A stretch of DNA of 64,000 nucleotides from Gemmatimonadales bacterium. GTDB lineage: Bacteria; Gemmatimonadota; Gemmatimonadetes; Longimicrobiales; Gaopeijiaceae. Both the position numbers and the translations under genes were made by a program. The notes beneath the pieces were generated by a model. The model was given only the letters and a program-made list of their open reading frames with translations. It was not told where the DNA came from and made no database searches. The stretch spans positions 24,045-88,044 of the forward strand of contig REED01000045.1 of NCBI GenBank assembly GCA_007695225.1. The letters run 5' to 3'. The stretch's first letter is position 1, and each line of letters begins with the position of its first letter. Shown piece after piece: positions 7,775-17,249 of the stretch.

Positions 7775-9424
7775 TTGACCCAGGTTGGAGTCTACGGATG
7801 GGGTGTGGTGGCCCCACGCTCTCCTGACATCACTGCCTTCGCCCGGAATCTCGCCTCTGCCGAGAGCTGGCTTTCCCCCTTCCACGGGTTCGGCCCCGAC
7901 AACTTCCTGGTGGGCAAGCCCGAGTTCGACTTCGAGGTCTATCGGAGTTGGATCGAGGCCCGATTTCCCCCGAACCGATTCCGGCAGCTCACCTCGAAAA
8001 TGGATCTCACCACCCTCTATGCGGTGGGAGCCTTCATCCAGTCCCTGGATCAGAATCCCGGGATCGAAGAGGTCCTTTCCGCCCTGGGCCTCGAGGCGCA
8101 CGTGTATGTGGGGACGGGACTGGGTGCCCTCCCCACCATCCACGACGCCACCCTCCGCGCGGACCGGGCTCAGCGGGTCTGGAACCGCTTCTGGGCCCAC
8201 CCCGATCGGAACGACGCGCTCCAGCGTCACCTGGGCGGTTTGGCGGGATCCGGGAGCACCGAGCGGGGCGGGGAGGTGGACGGCAGTTCGGAAGGGATCC
8301 CCCCCCATCCCGGTACCGTGGATGACGAGTTCGAGCGGGAGGACGCCCAAAACCGCTGGGATGCCTTCTGGGTGGCCCGCTCTTCCCACCTCCCCCGATT
8401 CCTATCCCAGTTGGCCGAGATCGAGGGGGCTTCGGTGGAGGGAGACGTGGAGGCCGGAAAGCTGAAGGCCATCCGGGAACGGGAGCGGAGGAAGGCACGA
8501 CTCCTGGAGGAGTGGGGCGCTCCGCCGCCTCCCTGGGGAGAGGTGGACACCAACCTCATCTGGAACATCGCCAATACCCCGGCGTCCCAGATCTCCATGA
8601 TGGGTCACATCACCGGGTTGGCCTTCGCCCCGGTGGCGGCCTGCTCCACCTTCGGGGTCTGCCTCAAGCTGGGAATGGACGCCATTCGGAGGGGGGAGGC
8701 GAAGGCCGTGGTGGTGGGCGCCACCGATCCTCCACCCCACCACCTCACCGTGGGAGCGTTCTACGGCGCCCGGGTGCTTTCCGCCGACGGAAAGGTTTCA
8801 AAGCCCCTCACCGGTCTCCGGGGCACCCACGTCGCCGGGGGTTCGGTGATCTGGATCCTGGGGGATCGGGCCTTCATGGAGGAGAAGGGGTTCCACCCCC
8901 TGGGGATGGAGCCCCTGGAGGTGGGTGTCTCCTCCGACGCGGACCACATCATCACCCCCTCCCGAGAGGGGCCCACCCATGCCATTCAACAAGCGCTGGA
9001 GGGGAGTCAGGTTGCCCCGGGAGACGTAGCGAGCTGGGACCTCCACGCCACCGCCACCCCCGGTGATTTCCTTGAAGTGGAAACCCTCCGAGGTATCCTC
9101 CCCGAGGACGTCCTGGTGACGGCCCGAAAGGGAACCTTCGGCCATGGAATGAGCGCCGGGGGTGGATGGGAACTCACCGCCCAGTACCTGGGCGTCGCCG
9201 AGGGAGTGCTCTTTCCCACCCCCCTCCGTCGGGGGGAGCTCAATGCGGAGATCTCCGGTGTCCATGGCGAATTCGTCTACGACGAGCCCTCACCCCTTGC
9301 TTCGGGTCACCCCGGGCGGCCCATGGGCAAGCTCTCCATGGGGGTGGGAGGGGTGAATGCCTGTGTCGTCTCGCGGCCCCTTCTCTCTCCGCATCGGACC
9401 GGGTCCCCCCCGGGGGAAGATTAG
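7775..9424 (+). CDS. Beta-ketoacyl-ACP synthase-like (thiolase fold) protein
   Basis: The protein has 549 residues with a ketosynthase catalytic triad in the right order: Cys290 in VAACSTFG, His424 in DLHATATPGD and His457 in KGTFGHGMSAG. It should perform decarboxylative Claisen condensation of acyl thioesters. Between the first half (VYVGTGLGALPT, about 113-124) and the nucleophile there are about 150 residues. Much of this is charged and not typical of FabB/FabF, so the protein is longer than the usual 410. The TTG start at 7775 is chosen because GGGAGG lies 8 bases upstream and the sequence then begins like a ketosynthase (TQVGVYGWGVVAP). No acyl carrier or reductase gene adjoins it. It may be an orphan KAS with a specialised substrate. 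Confidence 0.85.
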   Translation: MTQVGVYGWGVVAPRSPDITAFARNLASAESWLSPFHGFGPDNFLVGKPEFDFEVYRSWIEARFPPNRFRQLTSKMDLTTLYAVGAFIQSLDQNPGIEEVLSALGLEAHVYVGTGLGALPTIHDATLRADRAQRVWNRFWAHPDRNDALQRHLGGLAGSGSTERGGEVDGSSEGIPPHPGTVDDEFEREDAQNRWDAFWVARSSHLPRFLSQLAEIEGASVEGDVEAGKLKAIRERERRKARLLEEWGAPPPPWGEVDTNLIWNIANTPASQISMMGHITGLAFAPVAACSTFGVCLKLGMDAIRRGEAKAVVVGATDPPPHHLTVGAFYGARVLSADGKVSKPLTGLRGTHVAGGSVIWILGDRAFMEEKGFHPLGMEPLEVGVSSDADHIITPSREGPTHAIQQALEGSQVAPGDVASWDLHATATPGDFLEVETLRGILPEDVLVTARKGTFGHGMSAGGGWELTAQYLGVAEGVLFPTPLRRGELNAEISGVHGEFVYDEPSPLASGHPGRPMGKLSMGVGGVNACVVSRPLLSPHRTGSPPGED

Positions 9425-9430
9425 AAAAAA

Positions 9431-9458
9431 GGGGGAGGGCTCCTGAGAGCCCTCCCCC
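9431..9458 (-). terminator. Intrinsic terminator of the glutamine synthetase gene
   Basis: There is a perfect 12-bp stem (GGGGGAGGGCTC / GAGCCCTCCCCC) with a CTGA loop. On the minus strand it is followed by a run of six T (9425-9430), the classical layout for ending glnN. On the plus strand no T-run follows, but the stem may still help to stop ketosynthase transcripts. Confidence 0.88.
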
Positions 9459-9486
9459 CCGGTCGACTGCAGCGTCCATCGGCGCC

Positions 9487-11670
9487 CTACTTCACGAAGA
9501 GCATCTCCCGATAGCTGGGAAGGTTGCGCAGGTCATCGGGAATGAGTCGCTCCAGGCGATCCACCACGTCCCGGACCTTGCCCATGGCAGGGATGATGTT
9601 CTCCCGCATATGGACGGCCTTGGAGCCCACGTCGTCCCCGCCCAGCTCCGCGTTCCCCTTCCTCAGGACCTCGAGGGACGACTCCAACTCATCCACCTGG
9701 GCTGCGATCTCCTTGGCCAAGCGGGTCACACCCGTGGTGCGGATTCCCACCTCCTTGCTCCGCCCGCAGACCTCCAGGAGTTCGTTGAGGTAGCGAACCG
9801 CCGCCGGGAGGAAGAGGGTGGCGGCCATTTCTGCAGAGGTCTCCCCCTCGATGTTGATCATGTGGAAGTACTGCCCCAGCGAGATCTCGTAGCGGGACTC
9901 CAACTCCCGCCGCGACAGGACGCGGTACTTGTCGAAAAGCTGGGCGTTCTTCTCCTTCACCAGCAAGGGAAGGGCGTCCAGGGTGCTGGGGAGGTTCAGG
10001 AGGCCTCGGCGTTCCGCCTCTTCATGCCAAGCCTCGGAGTAGCCGTCGCCATTGAAGATGATCCGACGGACCCCCGGCACCACCTCTGCCAGCACCGCCC
10101 GCAGCCCCTCGTTCAGGTCGTCGCCGGCCTCGATCCGGGCCTCCAGCTTCGTGGTGAGTTCATCCACCGCCTCGGCCACGATGGTGTTCAGGACCGTGGC
10201 GGGAAAGGAGATGGACTGGCTGGCACCCAGAGCCCGGAACTCGAACTTGTTCCCGGTGAAAGCGAAGGGGCTGGTCCGGTTCCGGTCCCCTGCGTGCTTG
10301 GGAAGGTTGGGGAGAACCTTGACCCCCAGCCCCAGGATTCCCCCTTCCTTGGAGGACTTTGCCGAACCCGCCTCGGCGATCTGCTCGAAGATGTCGGTGA
10401 GCTGATCCCCCAGGAAGACGGAGATGATGGCCGGGGGGGCCTCGTTGGCACCCAGACGATGGTCGTTGCCGGCGAAGGCGATGGCGGCCCGGAGGAGATC
10501 CTGATGTCGTTCCACCGCCACCAGCACTGCGGTGCAGAAGAAGAGGAACTGGATGTTCTCGTGGGGCGTCTCCCCCGGCTCCAACAGGTTCTGGGAGTCG
10601 GTGGCGAAGGACCAGTTCAGATGCTTCCCACTTCCGTTCACGCCGGCGAAGGGCTTCTCATGGAGGAGACAGACAAGGCCGAACCGGCGAGCCACCCGGC
10701 GGAGGGTCGCCATGACGAGCTGCTGGTGGTCCGCCGCCACATTGGCGTCCTCGTAGAGCGGGGCCATTTCAAACTGCCCCGGAGCCACCTCGTTGTGACG
10801 GGTCTTGATGGGGACACCGAAGCGGTAGAGCTCGTCCTCGACCTCCTGCATGAACTCCAGCACCCGGTCCGGGATGGAGCCGAAGTAGTGGTCCTCCATC
10901 TCCTGACCCTTGGGGGGCGGGGCCCCGAAGAGGGTCCGACCCGAGGTCATGAGGTCCGGTCGCCGGTAGAAGAACTCCTGGTCCACCAGGAAGAACTCCT
11001 GTTCGGCGCCCAGGGTGGATCGGACCTGCACCGTCTCCACCCCGAAGACCTTGAGGGCCCGCACCGTCTGGTCATTCAGGGCGAGGATGGAACGGAGGAG
11101 GGGGATCTTCTGGTCCAGCGCGTCCCCGGCCCAGGAGGAATAGGCCGTGGGGATGCAGAGGGTAGCGCCTCCGGGCCCATCCACCAGGAAGGCCGGGGAG
11201 GTGGGGTCCCAAGCCGTGTAGCCCCGGGCCTCGAAGGTGGTGCGGAGCCCCCCGGAGGGAAGGGAGGAGGCGTCGGGCTCCCCCTGGATCAGTTCCCGAC
11301 CGGAGAACTCGGTGATGGCCCGTCCCCCATCGGAGGGCGAGAGGAACGAGTCGTGCTTCTCTGCCGTGAGTCCGGTCAGGGGCTGGAACCAGTGGGTATA
11401 GTGGGTGGCGCCCCGCTCCAGGGCCCACTCCTTCATGGCCATGGCCACGGCGTCCGCAACCGAGATGTCCAGGACCTCGCCGGACTGGATGGTGGCCAGG
11501 AGGTTGCGATAGGCTTCCTTCGGGATGCGCACCTTCATCTCGGAGAGGCCGAAGGTGTTGATCCCGAAGATCTCATGGGCGGGGAGCCGCTCCTTTCGAA
11601 GACCGTTGGTCTCGGGGGTCCAGGCTCGGGCGGCGAGGGCGGCTTCGAATCGGGGGGTCACGGGGGCCAT
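9487..11670 (-). CDS. glnN: Glutamine synthetase type III
   Basis: This enzyme makes glutamine from glutamate, ammonia and ATP in the cytoplasm. The length (727 residues) and motifs are those of the GSIII class, not the shorter GSI. The N-terminal block has [20 protein letters not shown], the substrate region [20 protein letters not shown], and the ATP/glutamate motif [16 protein letters not shown]. The ATG at 11670 ([12 protein letters not shown]) is preferred to an upstream ATG at 11730 because AGGAGAACC directly precedes it. It is monocistronic, ends at a strong terminator, and diverges from a DUF234-type ATPase gene. No P-II gene adjoins it; the two P-II-like genes of this window are in the island near 34 kb. 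Confidence 0.97.
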   Translation of the reverse strand: MAPVTPRFEAALAARAWTPETNGLRKERLPAHEIFGINTFGLSEMKVRIPKEAYRNLLATIQSGEVLDISVADAVAMAMKEWALERGATHYTHWFQPLTGLTAEKHDSFLSPSDGGRAITEFSGRELIQGEPDASSLPSGGLRTTFEARGYTAWDPTSPAFLVDGPGGATLCIPTAYSSWAGDALDQKIPLLRSILALNDQTVRALKVFGVETVQVRSTLGAEQEFFLVDQEFFYRRPDLMTSGRTLFGAPPPKGQEMEDHYFGSIPDRVLEFMQEVEDELYRFGVPIKTRHNEVAPGQFEMAPLYEDANVAADHQQLVMATLRRVARRFGLVCLLHEKPFAGVNGSGKHLNWSFATDSQNLLEPGETPHENIQFLFFCTAVLVAVERHQDLLRAAIAFAGNDHRLGANEAPPAIISVFLGDQLTDIFEQIAEAGSAKSSKEGGILGLGVKVLPNLPKHAGDRNRTSPFAFTGNKFEFRALGASQSISFPATVLNTIVAEAVDELTTKLEARIEAGDDLNEGLRAVLAEVVPGVRRIIFNGDGYSEAWHEEAERRGLLNLPSTLDALPLLVKEKNAQLFDKYRVLSRRELESRYEISLGQYFHMINIEGETSAEMAATLFLPAAVRYLNELLEVCGRSKEVGIRTTGVTRLAKEIAAQVDELESSLEVLRKGNAELGGDDVGSKAVHMRENIIPAMGKVRDVVDRLERLIPDDLRNLPSYREMLFVK

Positions 11671-11782
11671 GGTTCTCCTGGGCTTCTTGGGAATCGGGGT
11701 GGGACCGGCACGCAAAACGTTCGGGCTCAATAGGAAGCTAGGAGGTTCACGGGGGAGACTGAAGGGGATGGGCCACCCAATG

Positions 11783-11812
11783 TTGCATATATGAGAATAA
11801 CGTATTTATATT
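11783..11812 (+). promoter_or_regulatory. Sigma-70-like promoter, probably leaderless
   Basis: In an unusually AT-rich stretch, TTGCAT (11783-11788) and TATATT (11807-11812) are separated by 18 bases. The ATG of the next gene begins only six bases after the -10 box, where transcription itself should start. No Shine-Dalgarno sequence is present. Confidence 0.6.
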
Positions 11813-11818
11813 TCTCTT

Positions 11819-13288
11819 ATGAATGATTCGTGGGGCGCATCGGGCGGAGGTCAGCTTCCGGGAAGAGAGTCCGCGCGAGCGCGACTCCGGGATGCCCTCC
11901 TGGCCACGTCTCCCCGGGTCCTACCCGTTGTGGGGATCCGTGGGGCGGGGAAGTCGGCGCTGGTGTCCGAGGCCTGTCGAAGGACCGGGCTTCCCACGGT
12001 TCACATGGTGGCACCCCCCGATGGAGAGGCGGCCCTCCGAGAAGGTCTCATGGAGGAGGCCTGGGCGGTCCTGGGAGATCTTCCCATGGTGGAGCGTCCG
12101 GACCTCCTCCCCACCGGAGACCCGGGAGTGGCCTGGGTTCACCTCCTGGATTCGATCTTTGAGGCCCTGCGGCGGCGGGGAGGCGGGGTCCTGGTTCTGG
12201 ATGGGGTGGAGGCCTTCGGTCGAGCCCGGAAACGCCTCCCTGGAGAGGTGGCGGAGAGTTGGCGCAGGGTGGCGGGATGGGACCTACCGCTGCACCTCGT
12301 CCTCGTGGCTCGGAGCCGGCAGGGGCTCGAAGGGTGGCCCGGAGTGGGCCTAGAAGAGACGGAGGATGCGGAGGTCGTGGAGCTTGACGGTCTCCCGTAC
12401 CGCATCGCCGGATGGCTCCATCGACCGGCATCGGCTCGGGAGGCCTTCCGCTTCTGGGCCCTGTTCGGCGATCACCCCGGGCATCTGGCAGGGATCGTCC
12501 CAGGTGAGTCCCTTGAGGAAGCCGTGGCCCGCCGGGTGCTGGATCCCGCGGGGGACCTCCATGACGCTCCCCTCCGACGTCTGGACGCCACCTTCCAGGC
12601 GCCACAGCGCTACCTCGCCGTCCTTCGGATTCTGGCGGAGGGGGAGCAGTCGTGGGGTGCCCTGGCGTCTCGGATGGGGGAGGGGAGCGGGAACCGGATT
12701 GCTCCCTATCTGAAGCGCCTCTCCGAGGAGGGACTGATTCGCGTGCGGCGGCCGCTGGGATCCTCTGAGAGTTCCCGGGATCGGCGGTACGGGCTCGCGG
12801 ATCCCTTCCTGGGGTTCTGGTTCCACGTGGTGCTCCCCCGGAGAAGTGCACTGCTGAGGCTCGGTTCGGAGGGTTTCTGGGAGTGGGAGTGTCGACCCCG
12901 GTTGCAGGATCACCTGGACCGGTGGATGCCGGAGGCTGCCCGGCGATGGCTCCAGGAGCACGCTGCGGAGGGGCTGGGGGCCCCGGCCCGGGAAGTAGGA
13001 TCCATCTGGGGCGCGGAGGGACCGGACCTGGATGTGGCCGGACGACTCACGAGCGGAATGGTGGCCTACGGAGTCGTCCAACGGGGCGATGAAGAGGCGG
13101 GACTTCCGCTCCTCGAACTCCTCCAGGACCGGGTGTCGACCACCCGTTACGGAATCGGTAGGGAAGCCCGGGCTTCCCTGTTGTTCATCCAGGGACCGGA
13201 GGGTGAGGCCCTGCGCCGAGGGGTGGCTCGGGAGAGGATGGCCCGGATCCTCACCATGGAGGATCTCATGGGAACGCAGTCCGGGTAG
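11819..13288 (+). CDS. AAA-type ATPase with DUF234-like C-terminus
   Basis: The 489-residue protein is built like the archaeal-type ATPases common in archaea and some bacteria. Walker A is GIRGAGKSA (residues 39-47), followed by Walker B VLVLDGVEAFG and a sensor-like stretch LHLVLVARS. A winged-helix segment follows (LRILAEGEQSWGALASRM, then YLKRLSEEGLIRV). A DUF234-like domain follows, with RRYGLADPFLGFWFHVVLP and a distant restriction-nuclease-like C-terminus. The role of the family is not established; many members look like nucleic-acid-linked or mobile ATPases. The start at 11819 lies directly after a promoter -10 box, so the mRNA is probably leaderless. It is divergent from glnN, and no partner gene follows. 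Confidence 0.8.
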   Translation: MNDSWGASGGGQLPGRESARARLRDALLATSPRVLPVVGIRGAGKSALVSEACRRTGLPTVHMVAPPDGEAALREGLMEEAWAVLGDLPMVERPDLLPTGDPGVAWVHLLDSIFEALRRRGGGVLVLDGVEAFGRARKRLPGEVAESWRRVAGWDLPLHLVLVARSRQGLEGWPGVGLEETEDAEVVELDGLPYRIAGWLHRPASAREAFRFWALFGDHPGHLAGIVPGESLEEAVARRVLDPAGDLHDAPLRRLDATFQAPQRYLAVLRILAEGEQSWGALASRMGEGSGNRIAPYLKRLSEEGLIRVRRPLGSSESSRDRRYGLADPFLGFWFHVVLPRRSALLRLGSEGFWEWECRPRLQDHLDRWMPEAARRWLQEHAAEGLGAPAREVGSIWGAEGPDLDVAGRLTSGMVAYGVVQRGDEEAGLPLLELLQDRVSTTRYGIGREARASLLFIQGPEGEALRRGVARERMARILTMEDLMGTQSG

Positions 13289-13432
13289 GCGGGGCCCACG
13301 AGCCCGGACCCAGACCGACGGGCACGGGTAGGTCTTGGGGCATGGGTTCCAGGGGGTGCTCCATGACCGCCACCGGGAACCCTGTTCCATCTCCGGAAAC
13401 TCTTGTCACCCCGCCCAGCAACTGGATACTCC

Positions 13433-14155
13433 ATGACCCGAAGCCCTTTGTCCCTTCCCGGGAGCGTCCTGTGGGCGCTCGCCCTCCTCCTTCTTCCCGG
13501 GTTGCCGTCGATGGAGGGGGCCGTGGGAGAGGGCCGCCTGGGAGGAGGTCTGGTGGCACAGGAACTCCGTGGGTCGGTGAGCGGGGCATTCTCCGGGTGG
13601 TCCCAGTTCTCCTCCTCCTGGGGCGGAGGTGGTGGAATCCGGATCCTGCCGTGGAATTCGGTGGGCTTCGGTGTGGAGTTGGACCGGTGGAACTTCACGC
13701 CTACCGTCAACTCTCCGATCTGTGATGAAGAGGGGGACTGCGTCATCGAGCCGGTGGCCATGGCGAACCGGCTGGAGACGGTGACGTTCCTCCTCCTGGC
13801 CGAGGCCCTGCGCACCGAGGAGTGGCGGTTTCGGATCGGTTTTGGGCGGGTGGCGGGAACGGCGCGAGGCTCCGGGGTGAGCCAGCTGTCCGGAGTGGCG
13901 CTGACCCCCCCCGCAGCGGACCGCGAGGGAGGCCGCCTCGCCTGGTCCCGGGGCGCCGACGGGTCCGTGGTAGTCTTCGAAGTCCTCCGGGCCATTCCCC
14001 TTCCTGGACCCCTGGTTCCTTCTGTCCTGGCCAGCTATCGGCACCTCCGGCTTGACATGGAGGGATGCGTGTCGGGGGCGTTCTCCCCCTTCTGTGGGGA
14101 GACTTCCCTGAACGAGATCCAGCTGGGCCTCCACCTGCCCATCTGGCCCCGATGA
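13433..14155 (+). CDS. Predicted exported protein, possibly a beta-barrel
   Basis: This is a 240-residue protein from ATG 13433 (MTRSPLSLPGSVLWALALLL), with a signal peptide and probable cleavage before the Gly-rich mature start. The mature part alternates polar and hydrophobic residues and has aromatic strand ends (GVELDRWNFTPTV, LGLHLPIWPR at the very C-terminus), a pattern seen in small outer-membrane barrels. Four Cys occur in two close pairs (ICDEEGDC and CVSGAFSPFC), suggesting disulfides outside the cytoplasm. An in-frame TTG at 13403 is a weaker start. No family is recognised. Confidence 0.65.
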   Translation: MTRSPLSLPGSVLWALALLLLPGLPSMEGAVGEGRLGGGLVAQELRGSVSGAFSGWSQFSSSWGGGGGIRILPWNSVGFGVELDRWNFTPTVNSPICDEEGDCVIEPVAMANRLETVTFLLLAEALRTEEWRFRIGFGRVAGTARGSGVSQLSGVALTPPAADREGGRLAWSRGADGSVVVFEVLRAIPLPGPLVPSVLASYRHLRLDMEGCVSGAFSPFCGETSLNEIQLGLHLPIWPR

Positions 14156-14189
14156 AGGTGGATGTCCCGGTCCTCCTCTCGGGGAGAAG

Positions 14190-15002
14190 GTGAGTCGCCT
14201 GGGCGATGCCCGCGATGTCCCGGGGCGTTGGGCAATGGTTACCGGTGCTTCCGGGGGAATCGGTGCCGAGATCGCCCGGGAGCTGTCCGACCGCGGGTGG
14301 AACCTGATCCTCACCGCCCGCTCCGAGGGTGCCCTTCAGGCGTTGGCCCGCGAGCTCCGGGCCCGGGACGGGATCCTGGCTCAGGTCGTTCCCATGGACC
14401 TGGCGGACCCCTCGGGGCCAGAGGCGCTGGAGGAGGCCACGGAAGGAACGGGCCTGCCGGTGGATCTCCTGGTCAATAACGCCGGATTCGGCGAGTTCGG
14501 TTCCTTCCTTGAAGGGGAGTTGGACCGGAAAATGGGGATGGTCCAGGTGAATGTGGCCGCCCTCACCGAGCTTTCCTGGCGATTCGCGGCGGCCATGGCC
14601 GGAAGGGGAGGCGGTCGGATCCTCAACGTGGCCTCCACCGCCGCCTTTCAGCCCGGTCCCGGAATGGCCGTCTACTATGCCACCAAGGCCTACGTTCTCT
14701 CCCTGTCCGAAGGGCTTCGGGTGGAATTTCGGGACGCCGGAATCTCCGTCACCACCCTCTGTCCCGGGCCTACCGCCACAGGCTTTCAGGAGGAGGCGGG
14801 AATGGGGAATTCCGGGCTCCTCACCCTTCTCCCCGCCCCCGGGGCCCGGGAGGTGGCACGTTTCGGGGTGGAGGCGGCCTTGAAAGGGAAGGGGGTGGCC
14901 ATCCCTGGATGGGTGAACCGTCTCCTGGTCCTGGGCGTGCGCTTCACCCCGAGACGGATCCTCCCCGACCTGGTCTACCGGATTCAGCGTTCCCGAGTCT
15001 GA
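14190..15002 (+). CDS. Short-chain dehydrogenase/reductase
   Basis: This is a classical SDR of 270 residues. The nucleotide-binding motif is VTGASGGIG (17-25), NNAG is at about 96-99, and the catalytic Ser is in NVASTAAF (about 149). The Tyr/Lys pair is YYATK (Tyr162, Lys166), and the PG motif LCPGPTATGF follows. The charged residue after the second strand (TARSE) suggests NADP(H). The C-terminus (GVRFTPRRILPDLVYRIQ) resembles membrane-associating tails in YqjQ/DltE-like SDRs, but the substrate cannot be named. The start is a GTG at 14190 with a GGAGAAGG ribosome site, 34 bases after the exported protein gene, so they may be co-transcribed. Confidence 0.92.
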   Translation: MSRLGDARDVPGRWAMVTGASGGIGAEIARELSDRGWNLILTARSEGALQALARELRARDGILAQVVPMDLADPSGPEALEEATEGTGLPVDLLVNNAGFGEFGSFLEGELDRKMGMVQVNVAALTELSWRFAAAMAGRGGGRILNVASTAAFQPGPGMAVYYATKAYVLSLSEGLRVEFRDAGISVTTLCPGPTATGFQEEAGMGNSGLLTLLPAPGAREVARFGVEAALKGKGVAIPGWVNRLLVLGVRFTPRRILPDLVYRIQRSRV

Positions 15003-15352
15003 CGGATCCGCGGAGGGATCCCGGCGGCAGGGTCCCCTCTGCGCCGCCGATCCCCTCCCGAGGAGGTGGATTCAGCTGGGCGTCCGGGGCTGGAGCGCCC
15101 TTCCCGGCCGCCGAGGACCGGGACGATCCGGGCCCTACCGGCCAAGCCCTCTTTGCCTGGCCGACGTCATCTCCTCCCGCAGGGACCTGTCTCTGTCCCC
15201 TTTGTGTGCACTATTGGATCGCCGGACGTCGAGAATCGTCAGCCTCCGCGCCCGTTGGGTTGTGCGGTCCTGCTTGTCCTCGCCCCCTCCGGGTCGGACA
15301 TTGGGGTGAGGAAGGTCCGCTCCCTCTGACCCCATGGCTTCCCCCTTTCTTC
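15003..15352. other. Non-coding gap after the SDR gene
   Basis: This stretch of about 350 bases has no gene I can support. Apart from the hairpin annotated separately at its left end, it contains only GC-rich sequence and a slightly AT-richer patch near 15205, which may carry the lipoprotein gene's promoter. No clear hexamers were found. Confidence 0.4.
15012..15058 (+). terminator. GC-rich stem-loop after the SDR gene
   Basis: An interrupted inverted repeat begins ten bases after the SDR stop: GGAGGGATC and GGCGGC pair with GCCGCC and GATCCCCTCC. The stem is strong but no T-run follows, so it may be a weak or Rho-assisted terminator or an mRNA 3' stabiliser. Confidence 0.5.
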
Positions 15353-15940
15353 ATGGTCCAGCCCTGCCGCCTGCCCCGTCCCGTTCTCCGGGTGCTCCTT
15401 CTCTCAGCGCTTGTGATCCCGATGCATCTGGCGGTCGGGTGCCGCGTTGAGGAGCGTCCGACAGAGGATCCTCCAACGGTGGAGCAAGCCCAGCCCCGGG
15501 AGGAGCCCGGGCCGGAAGCGGAGGAGGAGCTCCGCGCCGAGCCCTCCCCTCCGGTATTGGATGTGGGGGATGCATTCTGGGCAGGGGAGGGCACCCGGGC
15601 CGCCGAATTGAGGGCCACCTTCCTGACCCAGGAGGCCCTGGCGGCCTATCTGGATCGAAGCCAGCCGGCGGCCCGGACGGGGGATGGGCGCCAGTGGTTC
15701 CTCTCGGATATCCTGGTCTCGGTGGAGTTCCCCGGGGCGGGGGAGCGGGCGATCTGGCGCGTGGCGGGACCGGAGGAGGTGATCACCCGCTATCTCGACG
15801 GGTTCCGGGAGCTGGCGTCCGCCCGGGAGGGATCCCCCGTGCGGGATCTGGGCATCCTTCCCCTGGAGGCGCGCCACTGCTGCGCGGAGGTGCCGCCTCA
15901 GCGGCGCCCGCCCCAGGAGGAGAGCGAGGACAGCGGCTGA
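15353..15940 (+). CDS. Predicted lipoprotein
   Basis: A 195-residue protein starts at ATG 15353. Its hydrophobic signal (VLRVLLLSALVIPMHLAVGC) ends in a lipobox-like AVGC, so the mature protein should be lipid-anchored at Cys. An acidic, Pro/Glu-rich spacer follows (ERPTEDPPTVEQAQPREE), then a compact domain with DILVSVEFPGAGERAIWRVAG. The end contains HCCAEVPPQRRPPQEESEDSG. No family is recognised. It is convergent with kbl, with only about 15 bases between the stops. Confidence 0.7.
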   Translation: MVQPCRLPRPVLRVLLLSALVIPMHLAVGCRVEERPTEDPPTVEQAQPREEPGPEAEEELRAEPSPPVLDVGDAFWAGEGTRAAELRATFLTQEALAAYLDRSQPAARTGDGRQWFLSDILVSVEFPGAGERAIWRVAGPEEVITRYLDGFRELASAREGSPVRDLGILPLEARHCCAEVPPQRRPPQEESEDSG

Positions 15941-15955
15941 ACCTTCAGTCCTCTG

Positions 15956-17182
15956 TCAGTTCCCGAAGTCGGCCAGGGCGCCGAGGATCCGGTCCAGGTC
16001 CTCCGGGGTGTGGTCGGCGTTGATCTGCGTGCGGATCTCCTCGTCTCCCCGGGGAACCACCGGGTAGGTGAGGCCGGTGACCAGGATTCCCTCCTGGAAG
16101 AGGTGCTCCACCAGGGCCCGGGTGCGGGCCGTATCCCGGATCATGAGGGGGACCACCGGGTGGGCTCCGGGGATGGTCTCGATCCCGATCCGCCCCAGTC
16201 CCTCCTCGAAGCTCCGGGTCAGGGTGCGGAGCCGGTCCAGCCGTTTCCGCCCTTCCGGGGAGTCCACGATCTCCAGCGCCTTGAGGCAGGCCAGCGCCTC
16301 CCCGGGGGTGATGGGATTGGAGTAGATGTAGGTGGGCGCACTCTCCCGAAAGAAGCGGATGAGGGACTCGGAGCCGGTGACGTATCCGCCGTTCACCCCG
16401 AAGGCCTTCCCCAGCGTCCCGATGAGGACGTCCACCGGCGCCGAGGCGGTGAACTCCTCGGTCCCCCGTCCTGTCTCGCCAAAGGCGCCCACCCCGTGGG
16501 AGTCGTCCACCACCACCACCACATTCTCCTCGTACCGGTGGTCGTGGGATCGGGCGATCTCCATGATGGCGTCCAGGGGAGCATGGTCCCCCCGCATGGA
16601 GAAGATCCCGTCGGTGACCACCACCGCGCGCCGGGCCGTTCCCTCACCCTCCACCAGCGCCTTTTCCAGCGCCTCCAGGTCCAGGTGGGGGTAGACCACC
16701 TTCCCGGCGGGACGGGCCAGACGCATGGCGTTGATGATGCAGTTGTGGTTGAGCTCGTCGCTCACCACCAGCGCCTCGCGGGTGATGAGGGGGACCAGGG
16801 TCCCCACCACCGTGGCGTACGCCGAGGAGAAGACCATGGCCGCCTCCCGGCCGTGGAAGGTCGCCAGGCGATCCTCCAGGTCCCGATGGGGGGCGTAGGT
16901 GCCGCTGATGAAGCGGACGGCTCCCGGGCCGGCTCCGAAGCGCCGGGCGCCCTCCTCTTCCGCTTCCAGGATCTCTGGCAGGAGGGAGAGGCCCAGGTAG
17001 GAGTTGGAGTTGAAGCGCATGAACTCCCGGTCACCGTGGTCCTCCAGGAGAAAGCGGGGGCCGCGGTCGCCCTCGGCCGGGCGGACGGCGGTGACCACCA
17101 CCTCGGTTCCTTTGGCGGTGCCGGCTTCTTCCAGGGTGTTCACATGGGCGTCCAGGGCCCGAGTCAGTCGGTCGTGGGGCAT
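15956..17182 (-). CDS. kbl: Glycine C-acetyltransferase (2-amino-3-ketobutyrate CoA ligase)
   Basis: This is a PLP enzyme of the alpha-oxoamine synthase family that cleaves 2-amino-3-ketobutyrate with CoA to glycine and acetyl-CoA. Its 408 residues show FNSNSYLGLS, GAGPGAVRFISGTYAPHRDLE, SDELNHNCIINAMRL, the PLP-binding DDSHGVGAFGETGRG and the Schiff-base lysine in GTLGKAFG (Lys259). The pocket alone does not separate Kbl from BioF or ALA synthase. The gene directly follows an epimerase-type threonine dehydrogenase on the same strand, and that pairing makes Kbl the best call. Together they convert threonine to glycine and acetyl-CoA. Confidence 0.92.
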   Translation of the reverse strand: MPHDRLTRALDAHVNTLEEAGTAKGTEVVVTAVRPAEGDRGPRFLLEDHGDREFMRFNSNSYLGLSLLPEILEAEEEGARRFGAGPGAVRFISGTYAPHRDLEDRLATFHGREAAMVFSSAYATVVGTLVPLITREALVVSDELNHNCIINAMRLARPAGKVVYPHLDLEALEKALVEGEGTARRAVVVTDGIFSMRGDHAPLDAIMEIARSHDHRYEENVVVVVDDSHGVGAFGETGRGTEEFTASAPVDVLIGTLGKAFGVNGGYVTGSESLIRFFRESAPTYIYSNPITPGEALACLKALEIVDSPEGRKRLDRLRTLTRSFEEGLGRIGIETIPGAHPVVPLMIRDTARTRALVEHLFQEGILVTGLTYPVVPRGDEEIRTQINADHTPEDLDRILGALADFGN

Positions 17183-17249
17183 GGTCTTCGGGGGGGGAGA
17201 AAGTGGAAGATGGGGGTGGTTCGGGATGGGCTGGGCCCAAGGTGGGCCA

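Noticed and set aside
9166..11733. Long plus-strand open frame opposite glnN
   Set aside because: It is the antisense of a complete glutamine synthetase gene; its His/Gly/Asp-rich product matches no family. High GC keeps such frames open.
11671..11782. Riboswitch (for example glutamine-type) upstream of glnN
   Set aside because: No conserved riboswitch core was recognisable in the leader; only an ordinary ribosome site is seen.
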